The translations under genes and the position numbers were made by a program. DNA of 64,000 nucleotides, from NCBI GenBank assembly GCA_005223185.1, contig NJBN01000006.1, forward strand, positions 186,001 to 250,000, written 5' to 3'. This document shows positions 34,389 through 42,961 of the stretch, in pieces. The notes under the pieces were generated by a model. The model did not search any database, was not told the DNA's origin, and saw only the letters and a list, made by a program, of their open reading frames with translations. Positions within the stretch are counted from its first letter, which is position 1, and every line of letters starts with the position of its first letter. The stretch is from a candidate division LCP-89 bacterium B3_LCP (GTDB taxonomy: Bacteria; Electryoneota; B3-LCP).

Positions 34389-35921
34389 ATGAAAAACAGC
34401 AATTTTATCGGTCTACCATTTTCAGGGCAGATATCACTTTTCAAAGATGTTGATAAGGATAACTACAACAAACAGATTTTAATACCTGAAGGTTATAAAG
34501 GATTTTCTGCTTTTCACAAATACTGGGGTAAGAAGCCCGTTGAATATTTAGTGTTTCTAATAGAGATTCTAACTGTACCAGGTGAGATAATTCTTGATCC
34601 ATTCTTAGGATCTGGTTTAATAGTGAGAGAGGCAGTATCTCGAGGAAGGAACTTCATTGGAATAGATATAAATCCCATTTCTGTTGAAATGGCCGTTTTG
34701 TCTTTAGATTTGCCTTTATTGTCTTCATTTAAAGAAGCAATTGAGCAAATGCATATTGAAGTAAGGCCTGAAATCGAAAAGACATATAAAATGAAAGACA
34801 GTAGAATTGCGACCCATTATCTATGGGAAGGTGATTCTTTGAAATCTGTCTGGATAGCAGGTAGGGGGAAGGGTAAACGTCAAGAAATAAAACCTGATAA
34901 TCATGATTTGGACAATCTTGCGAAGCATTATAACTATCAATCTGAGTTCATACGAGAAATAAAACTCTTTCAAAACTCTCGTATTAATACGTTTAAAGGC
35001 ATGACAACAAGAGAAATTTTTACTGGGAGAGCATTATTTAATATTGATCTTCTTCTTGAATATATCAACAGCCAACCGGAACAATTAAGACGCGCTTTGT
35101 TGCTGTCTCTAACAGCGGCCTCTGGCCAAATGTCCAAAATGGTATTTGCAATTACCGGTAGAGGGAAGACCAACGGCGTGCGGTCTGACAAGATTGAAGT
35201 CGGTAGTTGGGTGATCGGATACTGGCGTCCGAAGCTACATTTCGAGATTAACGTTTGGAATTGTTTTATAAATCGAGCTTTAAAATTACAGAAACTTCTA
35301 TCTGATCTTAAAAAACCTCCGCACATCCGAATAGTTAATGACTTAGATCCATTGATCGGTAATTGTGAAACAACTGCTTGTATAATTGGTTCAGATGCAA
35401 GGGTGAAAATGAATGAAATTAAGGATGAAAGTGTATCTTTAGTGCTAACTGATCCTCCACATAGTGATAGGATTCCCTATTTAGAACTTAGTGAACTATG
35501 GAACTCTATAATTGGAAGTGAGTCAGATTTTACAAAGGAGATAGTTGTTTCTAATGCTAAAGGGCGAAATAAAACAAAATCAGTTTACTCTAATGAAATG
35601 AAGAATTTCTTTTCAGAGGCAATTAGGGTAACAAAAAAGGGTGGCTTTATAGCTTTTTTATTCAATGCCCGCGATGAATTGAGTTGGAGTTACCTGAAAG
35701 ATTTTAAAGAGCTATCAGAAGGAATTGAATATGTAGGCTATTTCCCAATGGCATATTCAGCAAATTCTGTTGTCCAGGACAATAGGAAGGGTGGGTTGAA
35801 GAATGATTACATCCTAATATACCAGAAGAACACTTCAACTTGTAGCAGTACTAATCATCTTTCTATACTAAATCACTTACCTGGTTGGTCAATTTCTTTT
35901 CCAACCTTAAAGGGAGACTAA
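34389..35921 (+). CDS. DNA methyltransferase (N6-adenine/N4-cytosine type) of a restriction-modification pair
   Basis: 510 aa. Motif I lies near the N-terminus as DPFLGSGLIVREAVSRGRNFIGIDINP, and the catalytic motif IV appears late as LTDPPHSDR (DPPY variant with His), at about residue 356. FHKYWGKKPVEY resembles DUF1156-type methylases. The gene is distinctly AT-rich compared with its neighbours, indicating transfer. It is followed 3 bp later by a likely restriction endonuclease. Confidence 0.85.
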   Translation: MKNSNFIGLPFSGQISLFKDVDKDNYNKQILIPEGYKGFSAFHKYWGKKPVEYLVFLIEILTVPGEIILDPFLGSGLIVREAVSRGRNFIGIDINPISVEMAVLSLDLPLLSSFKEAIEQMHIEVRPEIEKTYKMKDSRIATHYLWEGDSLKSVWIAGRGKGKRQEIKPDNHDLDNLAKHYNYQSEFIREIKLFQNSRINTFKGMTTREIFTGRALFNIDLLLEYINSQPEQLRRALLLSLTAASGQMSKMVFAITGRGKTNGVRSDKIEVGSWVIGYWRPKLHFEINVWNCFINRALKLQKLLSDLKKPPHIRIVNDLDPLIGNCETTACIIGSDARVKMNEIKDESVSLVLTDPPHSDRIPYLELSELWNSIIGSESDFTKEIVVSNAKGRNKTKSVYSNEMKNFFSEAIRVTKKGGFIAFLFNARDELSWSYLKDFKELSEGIEYVGYFPMAYSANSVVQDNRKGGLKNDYILIYQKNTSTCSSTNHLSILNHLPGWSISFPTLKGD

Positions 35922-35924
35922 TTT

Positions 35925-37022
35925 ATGCCTTTTACTTATGATCAAGCAGTAAGGTCCTTCAACGAGAATAAAATTAGAGAGTTATCTGAAGATTCTGAAG
36001 GATTACGTTTTCTGCTTCTTAGGTCCTTATCTAGACGCGAACAAATGGAACGTCTTATAAAGGAAACTGGCATTAAAATAGAAGCGTCTGGGGCACGGCA
36101 GCTTCTTCCTGCTATCTATCAATCGGAAGTTGCAATTGAGGACATAAAAAAGATTATCAGAGCCATTTATTCTGAGGAAAGAAAACAGCGACAACAGTCA
36201 GAAGACGAGCTGATCAGCGAACTCTATAAAATTAAAGTCTTCGATTGGGGAGGACTACATCAAAACAGCTTAGAAAAAACGATTGTGAATAATTACGTTA
36301 AGAAGATACGTTCTTTTAACACACTATCGGAAAAAATTGAGGATGAGTTACACCACAGTATGCGAGCTTATGTGCAATGCTCATGGTATAACCATTGGAC
36401 CTCCATAATAATCGAGGATGTTTTTAGAGATCATCATCGTGTTTTACCCGCAGTTGGTCAAATTAAACAGATAGACTTCTTCATTGATGATACACCTTTC
36501 GATTTAAAAGTCACTTATTTGCCAGAAGGATACATAAAAGAAAAGAGAAGAGATGATGGATTACGACCAGAGACAACACTTTTAAAACAAATTTCGCGCT
36601 CGCTTGGAATTCATATTGATGCAAGTCTGCCGGAGGCTCGACTTTTAGAGGATCTTTGGAATAAAATATATGATCACCCATCCGGGGACGCACGTAGTTT
36701 AATTGATGAACTAAAATCTAAGCGATTTGAGATACTTAGGGCTTGTGTATCGAATCCTGAAGAGTTAATTCGCTGGCTTTATGAAAATCAAGGAGTTAGG
36801 AGATTTGATGCATCCAACCGATTATTCCTGGTTTTGATTAATCGCAATGACTTCTTTTCATCCTGGAAATTAAAAAGAGCTAAGCCACTTCTTGTTAACC
36901 AGATTCATAACCATCTTAATCAATTAGGAAAGCATCCAGGGCAAGAGATCACGTTCAAGTGGGACGGAGATCACTATAAAGCAGTTTCTGAATCAATTTT
37001 TATAGTTCCATCTGAAGAATAA
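35925..37022 (+). CDS. probable type II restriction endonuclease (PD-(D/E)xK)
   Basis: 365 aa. It begins 3 bp after the methylase with a GGGAGA site. I do not recognise the family by overall similarity. About residues 185-200 hold QIDFFIDDTPFDLKVTYLP, compatible with a PD-(D/E)xK nuclease core (Asp...DLK), with an upstream IEDVFRDHH helix that could supply the first acidic residue. The N-terminal half is helix-rich. The same AT-rich composition and tight linkage to the methylase make it the likely cognate restriction enzyme. Confidence 0.7.
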   Translation: MPFTYDQAVRSFNENKIRELSEDSEGLRFLLLRSLSRREQMERLIKETGIKIEASGARQLLPAIYQSEVAIEDIKKIIRAIYSEERKQRQQSEDELISELYKIKVFDWGGLHQNSLEKTIVNNYVKKIRSFNTLSEKIEDELHHSMRAYVQCSWYNHWTSIIIEDVFRDHHRVLPAVGQIKQIDFFIDDTPFDLKVTYLPEGYIKEKRRDDGLRPETTLLKQISRSLGIHIDASLPEARLLEDLWNKIYDHPSGDARSLIDELKSKRFEILRACVSNPEELIRWLYENQGVRRFDASNRLFLVLINRNDFFSSWKLKRAKPLLVNQIHNHLNQLGKHPGQEITFKWDGDHYKAVSESIFIVPSEE

Positions 37023-37274
37023 AAGGGTTATCATCGATAGTGCTAATTCTAAAATAACCCATACATGATAAATACCTAGAACCTAAATCACTTTATCCGC
37101 AGAAAACAGAAAATGCCTTTAATACTGCTTTCAAAGCTGACCCAGTAATGGTAGAGGTGAAAACTTAAGTCGAAAGGTATAAAGCAGGGTTGGTAGGGTT
37201 TTATTCCAGAGATAAGTATATATAAATTCACGGTTTGTTAAAGAAGTAATTCTGTAAAATACGACTAAAACATC

Positions 37275-37679
37275 ATGCCTTCCAAAGATGAAGAGATCGC
37301 CTTCCTGATTAAAGCGGCTAAGGTAGCTAAGAAATTTGCCCGCGCCAAATACTCAAAATTCGAAGTTGGAGCCGCCTTGCAGACCAAGGATGGTCAAGTG
37401 TTCGTGGGATGCAATGTAGAGTCATCTTCGTACGGTTTGACCGTATGTGCAGAACGGGTAGCGCTCTTCAAGGCGTTATCAGAAGGTGCTGACGATTTCC
37501 TACGGCTTGCAATCGTAACCAATTCGAAAACCCCGACGTCGCCCTGCGGAGCCTGCCGACAGTTGCTCTTCGATTATGCTCCGGGAATAGAGATCATTCT
37601 GGCTGGAAATGACGGGGAACCCATAATCATCAATTCAGAAGAATTATACCCAAGACCTTTCGGCGATCATGACTTGTGA
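37275..37679 (+). CDS. cdd: cytidine deaminase
   Basis: 134 aa, typical of the homotetrameric class. It converts (deoxy)cytidine to (deoxy)uridine. The zinc motif is CAERVAL with the later SPCGACRQLL, and SKFEVGAALQTKDGQ is the substrate strand. It is the first gene of a pyrimidine salvage cluster (cdd, udk, tdk). The region 37023-37274 before it has no gene I can support. Confidence 0.95.
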   Translation: MPSKDEEIAFLIKAAKVAKKFARAKYSKFEVGAALQTKDGQVFVGCNVESSSYGLTVCAERVALFKALSEGADDFLRLAIVTNSKTPTSPCGACRQLLFDYAPGIEIILAGNDGEPIIINSEELYPRPFGDHDL

Positions 37680-37720
37680 CCGCATTCAACTGGGAATCAT
37701 AAACATCAGCAGATTTAACA

Positions 37721-38374
37721 ATGTATAGTGCGAATATAAATCCGAATAAAAAAGGCATCCTGATTGGTATTGCAGGCGGCACCGGGTCGGGGAAGACTAC
37801 GGCAGCGAAGAACATCCTGCGCGGCTTGGGGTCCAAAGATGTAGCGATCGTGACTCAGGATTCCTACTATTTCGATCTATCGGATCTGCCGCAGAGCAAT
37901 CTGCGCCACCACAATTTTGACCACCCAGACGCAATTGATCGAACGCTACTCTTCGACCACATGAGGACGCTGCTATCCGGCGGAATGGTGGATCAGCATA
38001 TTTACGATTATTCCGAACACTGCCGCACCGGTGAATTCAGGTCAGTCGGACCGCATACCATCATCGTCCTGGAGGGCATTCTGGTTCTGTACTATCCTGA
38101 ACTGCGCGAAATGATGGACATCAAAGTCTTCGTCGATACTGATGACGACATCCGCTTGATGCGGCGGCTACGCAGGGACATTCAGGAACGGGGGCGTACC
38201 ATGGAAATGGTTTTAGAACAGTACATGGAAACCGTGCGCCTCATGCACGAACAGTTCGTCATACCCACCAAACGATATGCCGATATAATCATTCCTGAAG
38301 GTGGTAAGAAATTAGTAGCTATCGATCTTCTACGAACAAAAATCAAGCAGTTACTCCAGGAAAGAGGATTATAA
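37721..38374 (+). CDS. udk: uridine kinase
   Basis: 217 aa. Phosphorylates uridine and cytidine to the monophosphates. Walker A is GIAGGTGSGKTTAAKNIL, followed by the substrate-binding QDSYYFDLSDLPQSN, HNFDHPDAID, and the lid IFVDTDDDIRLMRRLRRDIQ-like segment (KVFVDTDDDIRLMRRL). It ends with TAATG overlapping the tdk start. Confidence 0.95.
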   Translation: MYSANINPNKKGILIGIAGGTGSGKTTAAKNILRGLGSKDVAIVTQDSYYFDLSDLPQSNLRHHNFDHPDAIDRTLLFDHMRTLLSGGMVDQHIYDYSEHCRTGEFRSVGPHTIIVLEGILVLYYPELREMMDIKVFVDTDDDIRLMRRLRRDIQERGRTMEMVLEQYMETVRLMHEQFVIPTKRYADIIIPEGGKKLVAIDLLRTKIKQLLQERGL

Positions 38375-38982
38375 TGAATGAGGCTACTCATCCCGCTTCA
38401 ACAGATATCGACCGTTCTCACTATCCCCACCGAAGTGGATGGATAGAAGTAATTTGCGGCCCCATGTTCTCCGGCAAGACGGAGGAACTCATTCGCCGCT
38501 TAAGGCGTGCTCAGATTGCCAAACAGGAAGTAGCAATCTTCAAGCCGCAGATAGATGACCGCTTCAGCGCTGACCATCTGGTATCCCACAGTGACAGCAG
38601 CCTGCCTTCGACGTCGGTCAGATCCGCACGGGAAATAATGGAAAAACTAGGCAATGCAACGGTGTTGGGGATAGATGAAGCGCAATTCTTCGGAAATGAA
38701 TTGGTTGAGATTTGCAGGAAATTAGCCGCGCAAGGCTGCCGTGTTATCGTGGCGGGATTGGATCAGGATTACCGATGTGATCCGTTCGAACCGGTGCCCC
38801 AGTTGCTGGCTGAGGCTGAATACATCACTAAAACGCTGGCTATATGCGTCAAGTGTGGAGCGCCCGGCAGCCGCACTCAACGCCTTTCAACAGAATCCGA
38901 ACGCGTTATAGTAGGCGCCCAAGACCGCTACGAAGCCCGCTGCCGGTATTGTCATGAGATATTGGCAGATGACCAATCATAG
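38374..38982 (+). CDS. tdk: thymidine kinase (type II)
   Basis: 202 aa. GPMFSGKTEELIRRLRRA is the P-loop of type II thymidine kinases, followed by VLGIDEAQFF and VAGLDQDYRCDPF. A C-terminal zinc module is seen as CVKCGAPGSRTQR and CRYCHE. Its ATG overlaps the udk stop, so the two are coupled. It feeds thymidine into dTMP. Confidence 0.95.
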   Translation: MNEATHPASTDIDRSHYPHRSGWIEVICGPMFSGKTEELIRRLRRAQIAKQEVAIFKPQIDDRFSADHLVSHSDSSLPSTSVRSAREIMEKLGNATVLGIDEAQFFGNELVEICRKLAAQGCRVIVAGLDQDYRCDPFEPVPQLLAEAEYITKTLAICVKCGAPGSRTQRLSTESERVIVGAQDRYEARCRYCHEILADDQS

Positions 38983-38997
38983 AATGCACTACCCCCT

Positions 38998-39636
38998 ATG
39001 AAATCCCTGAAAAAAACCGTCGCAACAGGATATCTTAAGGCTAAGGACTGGGAAGGTCTACTCTGCTGGTCTGAGAACGAGAGAGCAGCTATCAGAATAT
39101 TATCTTCATTAGCGCTCGACTTGGATCCTCTAATTCACTGGCGCGCCATTGAAGGGTTGGGTAAACTGTTCGCTGGGTTGGCTGTAAATGATATGGGCAA
39201 GGTGAAGCAGTACATCCGCCGCCAGTTGTGGGGTATGAATGACGAATCGGGGAGTGTTATCTGGAGTGCACCGGAAACCATCGCGGAGATAATCACTAAC
39301 GTGCCTTCACTTATTGAAAAATACGGCATTATCTTAGCTTCATCGATCGATCTGGAACCATTCCCCCGAGGCGTGCACTGGGGGATAGCCCGCATTTCAT
39401 CGGTAAATCCGGCTATTTATTCGGAGACGGTTCCAGTCTTGCGGCAATCGCTAAGTAGTAGTGACCCAGTTATAAGGGGTTGCAGCGTTATCGCTTTGAA
39501 CAATATCGATCCCAGAGGATCATATGCACATATCGACAACCTCAAGACTGATGAGGTAGTATTCGAGATGTACGATATGGAACTATCAGACTTCCGCAGC
39601 ACCAGCCCGGCGGCCATGGTGCGTGATAAAGCATAG
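38998..39636 (+). CDS. DVU0298-type HEAT-like helical protein
   Basis: 212 aa. The segment ALDLDPLIHWRAIEGLGKLF, the RRQLWGMNDESGSVIWSAPETIAEI block and GVHWGIARIS match the DVU0298 family of helical (HEAT-like) proteins known from Desulfovibrio. The function is unknown; the shape suggests a protein-binding scaffold. It lies 15 bp after tdk on the same strand. Confidence 0.75.
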   Translation: MKSLKKTVATGYLKAKDWEGLLCWSENERAAIRILSSLALDLDPLIHWRAIEGLGKLFAGLAVNDMGKVKQYIRRQLWGMNDESGSVIWSAPETIAEIITNVPSLIEKYGIILASSIDLEPFPRGVHWGIARISSVNPAIYSETVPVLRQSLSSSDPVIRGCSVIALNNIDPRGSYAHIDNLKTDEVVFEMYDMELSDFRSTSPAAMVRDKA

Positions 39637-39655
39637 AATATTATCTATTTGATAC

Positions 39656-41545
39656 CTATTCGTTTATCCGTTTTAATGCCTCTGCAGCCTGTCTCCCCCA
39701 GGGACTTCCCGGATTCCTCTGTACGGCTCTGTTGTAATGCATGACTGCCGCTCCACTGTTTCCCAACGCCTCTTCTACCATACCGAAGATGCAGTGAAAC
39801 TGTTCGTTCTGTTTGCGAGTCTGCTTCATACCTGCTAACAGCATCTTCTTGGCTTCTTCCGGTTTGTCTCTACCCAGGTATATGTTTGCCAGCATGGAAT
39901 AATGGTTGCCATCTGTGGATCCCAGTTGGATCGCTCGGGATAGAGCAGGTCCAGCCTGAGGCATCTTGCTCTGAAAAAAGAGAGTATAGCCGTAAAGCCC
40001 GTGCGCATGGAAATCGTCGGGCAGTTTTAGTGCTGCTTCACGCGCTAACGGTTCTGCTTTATCATAACTCCCGCGGGCGATTTCTATCTGTGCCAGACGC
40101 ATGAAGTAGCGCCCGTTAGGTGAATGCCTGATGGCTTCCTGCAAGATGGATTCTTCCCTTCCGGTATCGCCTTTATCGCGGAAATAGACGCTCAATACCT
40201 CCCAGCCATATCCCGACCTTATGGGATCTAATTTCAGATGCTTAACATGCCTGTTCACAGTGCGGTCTTCATCGTGCTGCAAGACAACCTGAGCGCCTAC
40301 GGTTATCAAGCCAATGAAGAGAACGGCTGATACCAATCCGGCATTTACAGGTATTTTCCTATGATGAAAACGCCATAAAAACCACAGCGTCATAGGTATC
40401 GCGAACAAGCAGAGGAGATCCGCATCCCTCGCCACACCCAGATCAGGAGAGAAGAATAACACAAAAGCCAGCGTTCCAGCCAGTGCTGCAAGAAGGAATT
40501 TATCGACAGGGTCATCGATCTTTTGCAGTTTGATCTTGGAACCTAAAGAAATAGCTAATACTAAGAGAATCGGCGCAGCCCAGACCAACAAATTCAACAG
40601 GTCAATAAAATGCCGCATACTCCACAGCGTATAGGCATCTTCCGGCATGGGACCCAAGGGATAGAGAAGGTTGATCCTCGCCACCATCAGGGCGGCAGAA
40701 AACCCCAGAATAGAAAGAACCGCAAAGGATATAATTGCCCCGCGTTTTCCTAAAAGCGGCCTGGAAGCCAGTGCGAAAGCGGGCAGCAAAACCACCGCTT
40801 TGAAATGGAAACCAACAGCGATAAAAGCTGCTAATAAACCTAACCAGGGAAATCGTTCCTTTTCGATGGCACCTACCGCGAGAACCAGGGACAGCATCAT
40901 GAATGCCTGGGTCAACGGATAATATTCCACCAATCCACTTAAAACAAGCAAGGAACCGGTGAAAATCCCCGAAACCATGACGAAGGCTTTAGCTGGAGCG
41001 CTGGAGAAACGGCTGCTGAATTTCATCAGTGCTAAAATATAAATCAATGCCGCGATACTGTCAATTATGCGGAAAGCGACGGCAGGTTGAAATCCTAGTT
41101 GACGCACCATGGTCATCATTAGAGCGTTGTAGAAAAAGGTGCGTTCGTACACAATTTCATATTTCGCCAGCGTACTGATCAGAAGTTGACCGTCTCCTCG
41201 CAAGAATGTACTGGCTGGAAGTAGTATGGTTACCAGGAAAGCTGACAATCCAATCACAGGTACCAATAGAGAGATTCGGCTGGTTTTAAAGCACGCCCTG
41301 ATCAATACTTTAAACAGAAACGCCAGCGCAAGAGCGCTGGCAACCCAAACGATTTGGGTTGTCAAATCCAGACCCGACAGCCCGTCCAAACCCCATATCC
41401 GCCAATCTTGCGGAGCATTTGAAGCCAACATAACTAAGGCAGCTAACAATCCCGCGCCTATCCAAGTCTTAGCGATAGAGCAGGGATCATCTGTTAACAG
41501 CTCATCAGGCTGGCGACTCTTCGGCTTTTTCTTTCGTTTAGCCAT
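39656..41545 (-). CDS. polytopic membrane protein with C-terminal TPR repeats
   Basis: 629 aa. The basic start MAKRKKKPKSRQ is followed by about ten to twelve hydrophobic helices (roughly residues 30-420), then a soluble part with several TPR-like repeats (LAQIEIARGSYDKAEPLAREA, GYTLFFQSKMPQAGPALSRA, NIYLGRDKPEEAKKML). It resembles the GT-C glycosyltransferase-like or O-GlcNAc-transferase-like membrane proteins with TPRs, but I cannot identify a catalytic motif with certainty. It converges on the DVU0298-type gene. Confidence 0.6.
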   Translation of the reverse strand: MAKRKKKPKSRQPDELLTDDPCSIAKTWIGAGLLAALVMLASNAPQDWRIWGLDGLSGLDLTTQIVWVASALALAFLFKVLIRACFKTSRISLLVPVIGLSAFLVTILLPASTFLRGDGQLLISTLAKYEIVYERTFFYNALMMTMVRQLGFQPAVAFRIIDSIAALIYILALMKFSSRFSSAPAKAFVMVSGIFTGSLLVLSGLVEYYPLTQAFMMLSLVLAVGAIEKERFPWLGLLAAFIAVGFHFKAVVLLPAFALASRPLLGKRGAIISFAVLSILGFSAALMVARINLLYPLGPMPEDAYTLWSMRHFIDLLNLLVWAAPILLVLAISLGSKIKLQKIDDPVDKFLLAALAGTLAFVLFFSPDLGVARDADLLCLFAIPMTLWFLWRFHHRKIPVNAGLVSAVLFIGLITVGAQVVLQHDEDRTVNRHVKHLKLDPIRSGYGWEVLSVYFRDKGDTGREESILQEAIRHSPNGRYFMRLAQIEIARGSYDKAEPLAREAALKLPDDFHAHGLYGYTLFFQSKMPQAGPALSRAIQLGSTDGNHYSMLANIYLGRDKPEEAKKMLLAGMKQTRKQNEQFHCIFGMVEEALGNSGAAVMHYNRAVQRNPGSPWGRQAAEALKRINE

Positions 41546-41615
41546 GTTTTATAGCAGTTATTGGCAAACCAGGCGAATATTACCTTCTGTACTTTTTTTC
41601 AAGTGAAACAGAAAA

Positions 41616-41813
41616 GGGGCTGTTCCAGAAGCCAGGAAATGTCATTGCTCCATTGGAGTCCCTACGGGACGAGTTCCAATTTATTGGGGCGAAGCAATCT
41701 CGTAACCTATAAAACAGTTGAGATTGCTTCGTCATCCGTCGGTTGACGGATTCCTCGTTCCAAAGGAACCCCTACGGGGCAATGACCATCAGAGACACAT
41801 TTGGGACAGTCCC
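41616..41813. mobile_element. long palindromic element, MITE-like
   Basis: A nested inverted-repeat structure of about 200 bp. The outer arms are GGGGCTGTTCC (41616-41626) and GGGACAGTCCC (41803-41813), complementary with two wobble or mismatched positions. Then come GTCATTGC/GCAATGAC (41641-41648, 41779-41786) and the core CGAAGCAATCTC/GAGATTGCTTCG (41690-41701, 41720-41731). A small GTCCC-TAC-GGGAC hairpin lies at 41658-41670. It encodes no protein and sits between two genes, as non-autonomous transposable elements do. Confidence 0.7.
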
Positions 41814-41844
41814 GTACACTGTGCGAAGATATCTGGCGCACACC

Positions 41845-42300
41845 TTAGAAAGTTACTGCTTCCTGTAATCGCGATAGAATGTTGATATATCTGTTAAAGT
41901 AGATGCGTGCAACTCTATTTATTATATCTAACCCGGCTGGACAATTCTCGCGAAGCAGATCCCTGAATGGTTTCGCTTCGATTGAGAGAACTTTTGTTGG
42001 TTTGTAACATTTTGCAGTAGCCGTATATCTGGGTGAATCGAGCAATGGCGACAGACCGAACAGTTCGCCCTGCTCAACTTTCAGTACAGCAAAGCTGAAT
42101 TCGCTGGTTTTGCCCGGAAGTTGAAGATAAACCCCACCTTCCAAGAGCACATAGAAATGGGAGCTCGCCTGGTTGTAATCAAAGATAATCTCATCCGCCT
42201 CGAATTCCTTCACTGAGGAAAAAGTACTGGTGAGGTAAACTTCATCCACACTCAGCGATGCAAACAACTCCTGACCTTTCAGCATCTTATCGATAATCAT
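41845..42300 (-). CDS. cyclic nucleotide-binding-type regulatory protein (no HTH)
   Basis: 151 aa from ATG at 42300, which has GGAGGAAAG in the preceding bases; a longer open frame to 42369 is not needed. The CNMP-binding beta-barrel is evident: LFASLSVDEVY, FEADEIIFDYNQASSHFYVLLEGGV, then VEQGELFGLSPLLDSPRYTATAKC. It lacks a DNA-binding helix-turn-helix, so it is a stand-alone sensor domain. The phosphate-binding arginine pattern is not clearly seen, so its ligand is open. Confidence 0.78.
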   Translation of the reverse strand: MIIDKMLKGQELFASLSVDEVYLTSTFSSVKEFEADEIIFDYNQASSHFYVLLEGGVYLQLPGKTSEFSFAVLKVEQGELFGLSPLLDSPRYTATAKCYKPTKVLSIEAKPFRDLLRENCPAGLDIINRVARIYFNRYINILSRLQEAVTF

Positions 42301-42468
42301 GATTCTTTCCTCCATATTAGGATTAGGCTTAGCCCTAAATCTGCAAGGATAAAATTCTACATTGATCAAATCGAAAGAGCTAAGCAGGGCAAATCACATG
42401 CTAGTCTTATAGTAGGTATTGGCGCTTTTTCTGGTCTTGTGAGCAGCGCGAGTCGGTTTTTTGGTAAC

Positions 42469-42678
42469 TTACTTGATGCTTGCGGCAATTTCCTGGATGT
42501 CTTTCAGGTAACTGGTACTCAAATTTTCAAACATCGAGAGGACTTTTTTCAAAATATCGTCCTTCTCAGTATTATTGGGTTCGCGATCGTTGTTAAGACA
42601 GAAGCTGACCTTGGCGGCGTAGTATGAAGATAGAATGTTAGATACCACGACCATAGTTAGAAGGCGTTTTTCGTCCAT
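42469..42678 (-). CDS. small helical protein of unknown function
   Basis: 69 aa from ATG at 42678 with a GGAGGAAGAA site directly before it. The sequence MDEKRLLTMVVVSNILSSYY continues with a run of charged and helical residues ending EIAASIK. I know no family. Its ribosome-binding region resembles that of the CNMP-type gene downstream, and the two may be co-expressed. Size and helix content suggest a small regulatory protein. Confidence 0.5.
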   Translation of the reverse strand: MDEKRLLTMVVVSNILSSYYAAKVSFCLNNDREPNNTEKDDILKKVLSMFENLSTSYLKDIQEIAASIK

Positions 42679-42961
42679 TTCTTCCTCCAATTTTGAAGTG
42701 ATTGACCAGCAGTTTTCAGGTAAAGTAATTTATCCTATCCCTAAAGTCAACGGGTTTTATGGACAATTCGTGTTCACTATATCTGCAGAATACCACAGAT
42801 TTAGTTGATTTTATGCCGGTTTTGCAGCTTTCTAAATGGACGCCGGAACCGTTTTTTATTCTAAATATCAAACCATAGCTTAAGCATAATCACCTATGTT
42901 TCTATTTCAATTTTACCGTTTTGTTAGCATATTATAGTATAACGTATGGGAATTTATATTG

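Noticed and set aside
36511-36693. Small minus-strand frame within the restriction enzyme gene
   Set aside because: A shadow in AT-rich coding sequence, without a start signal.
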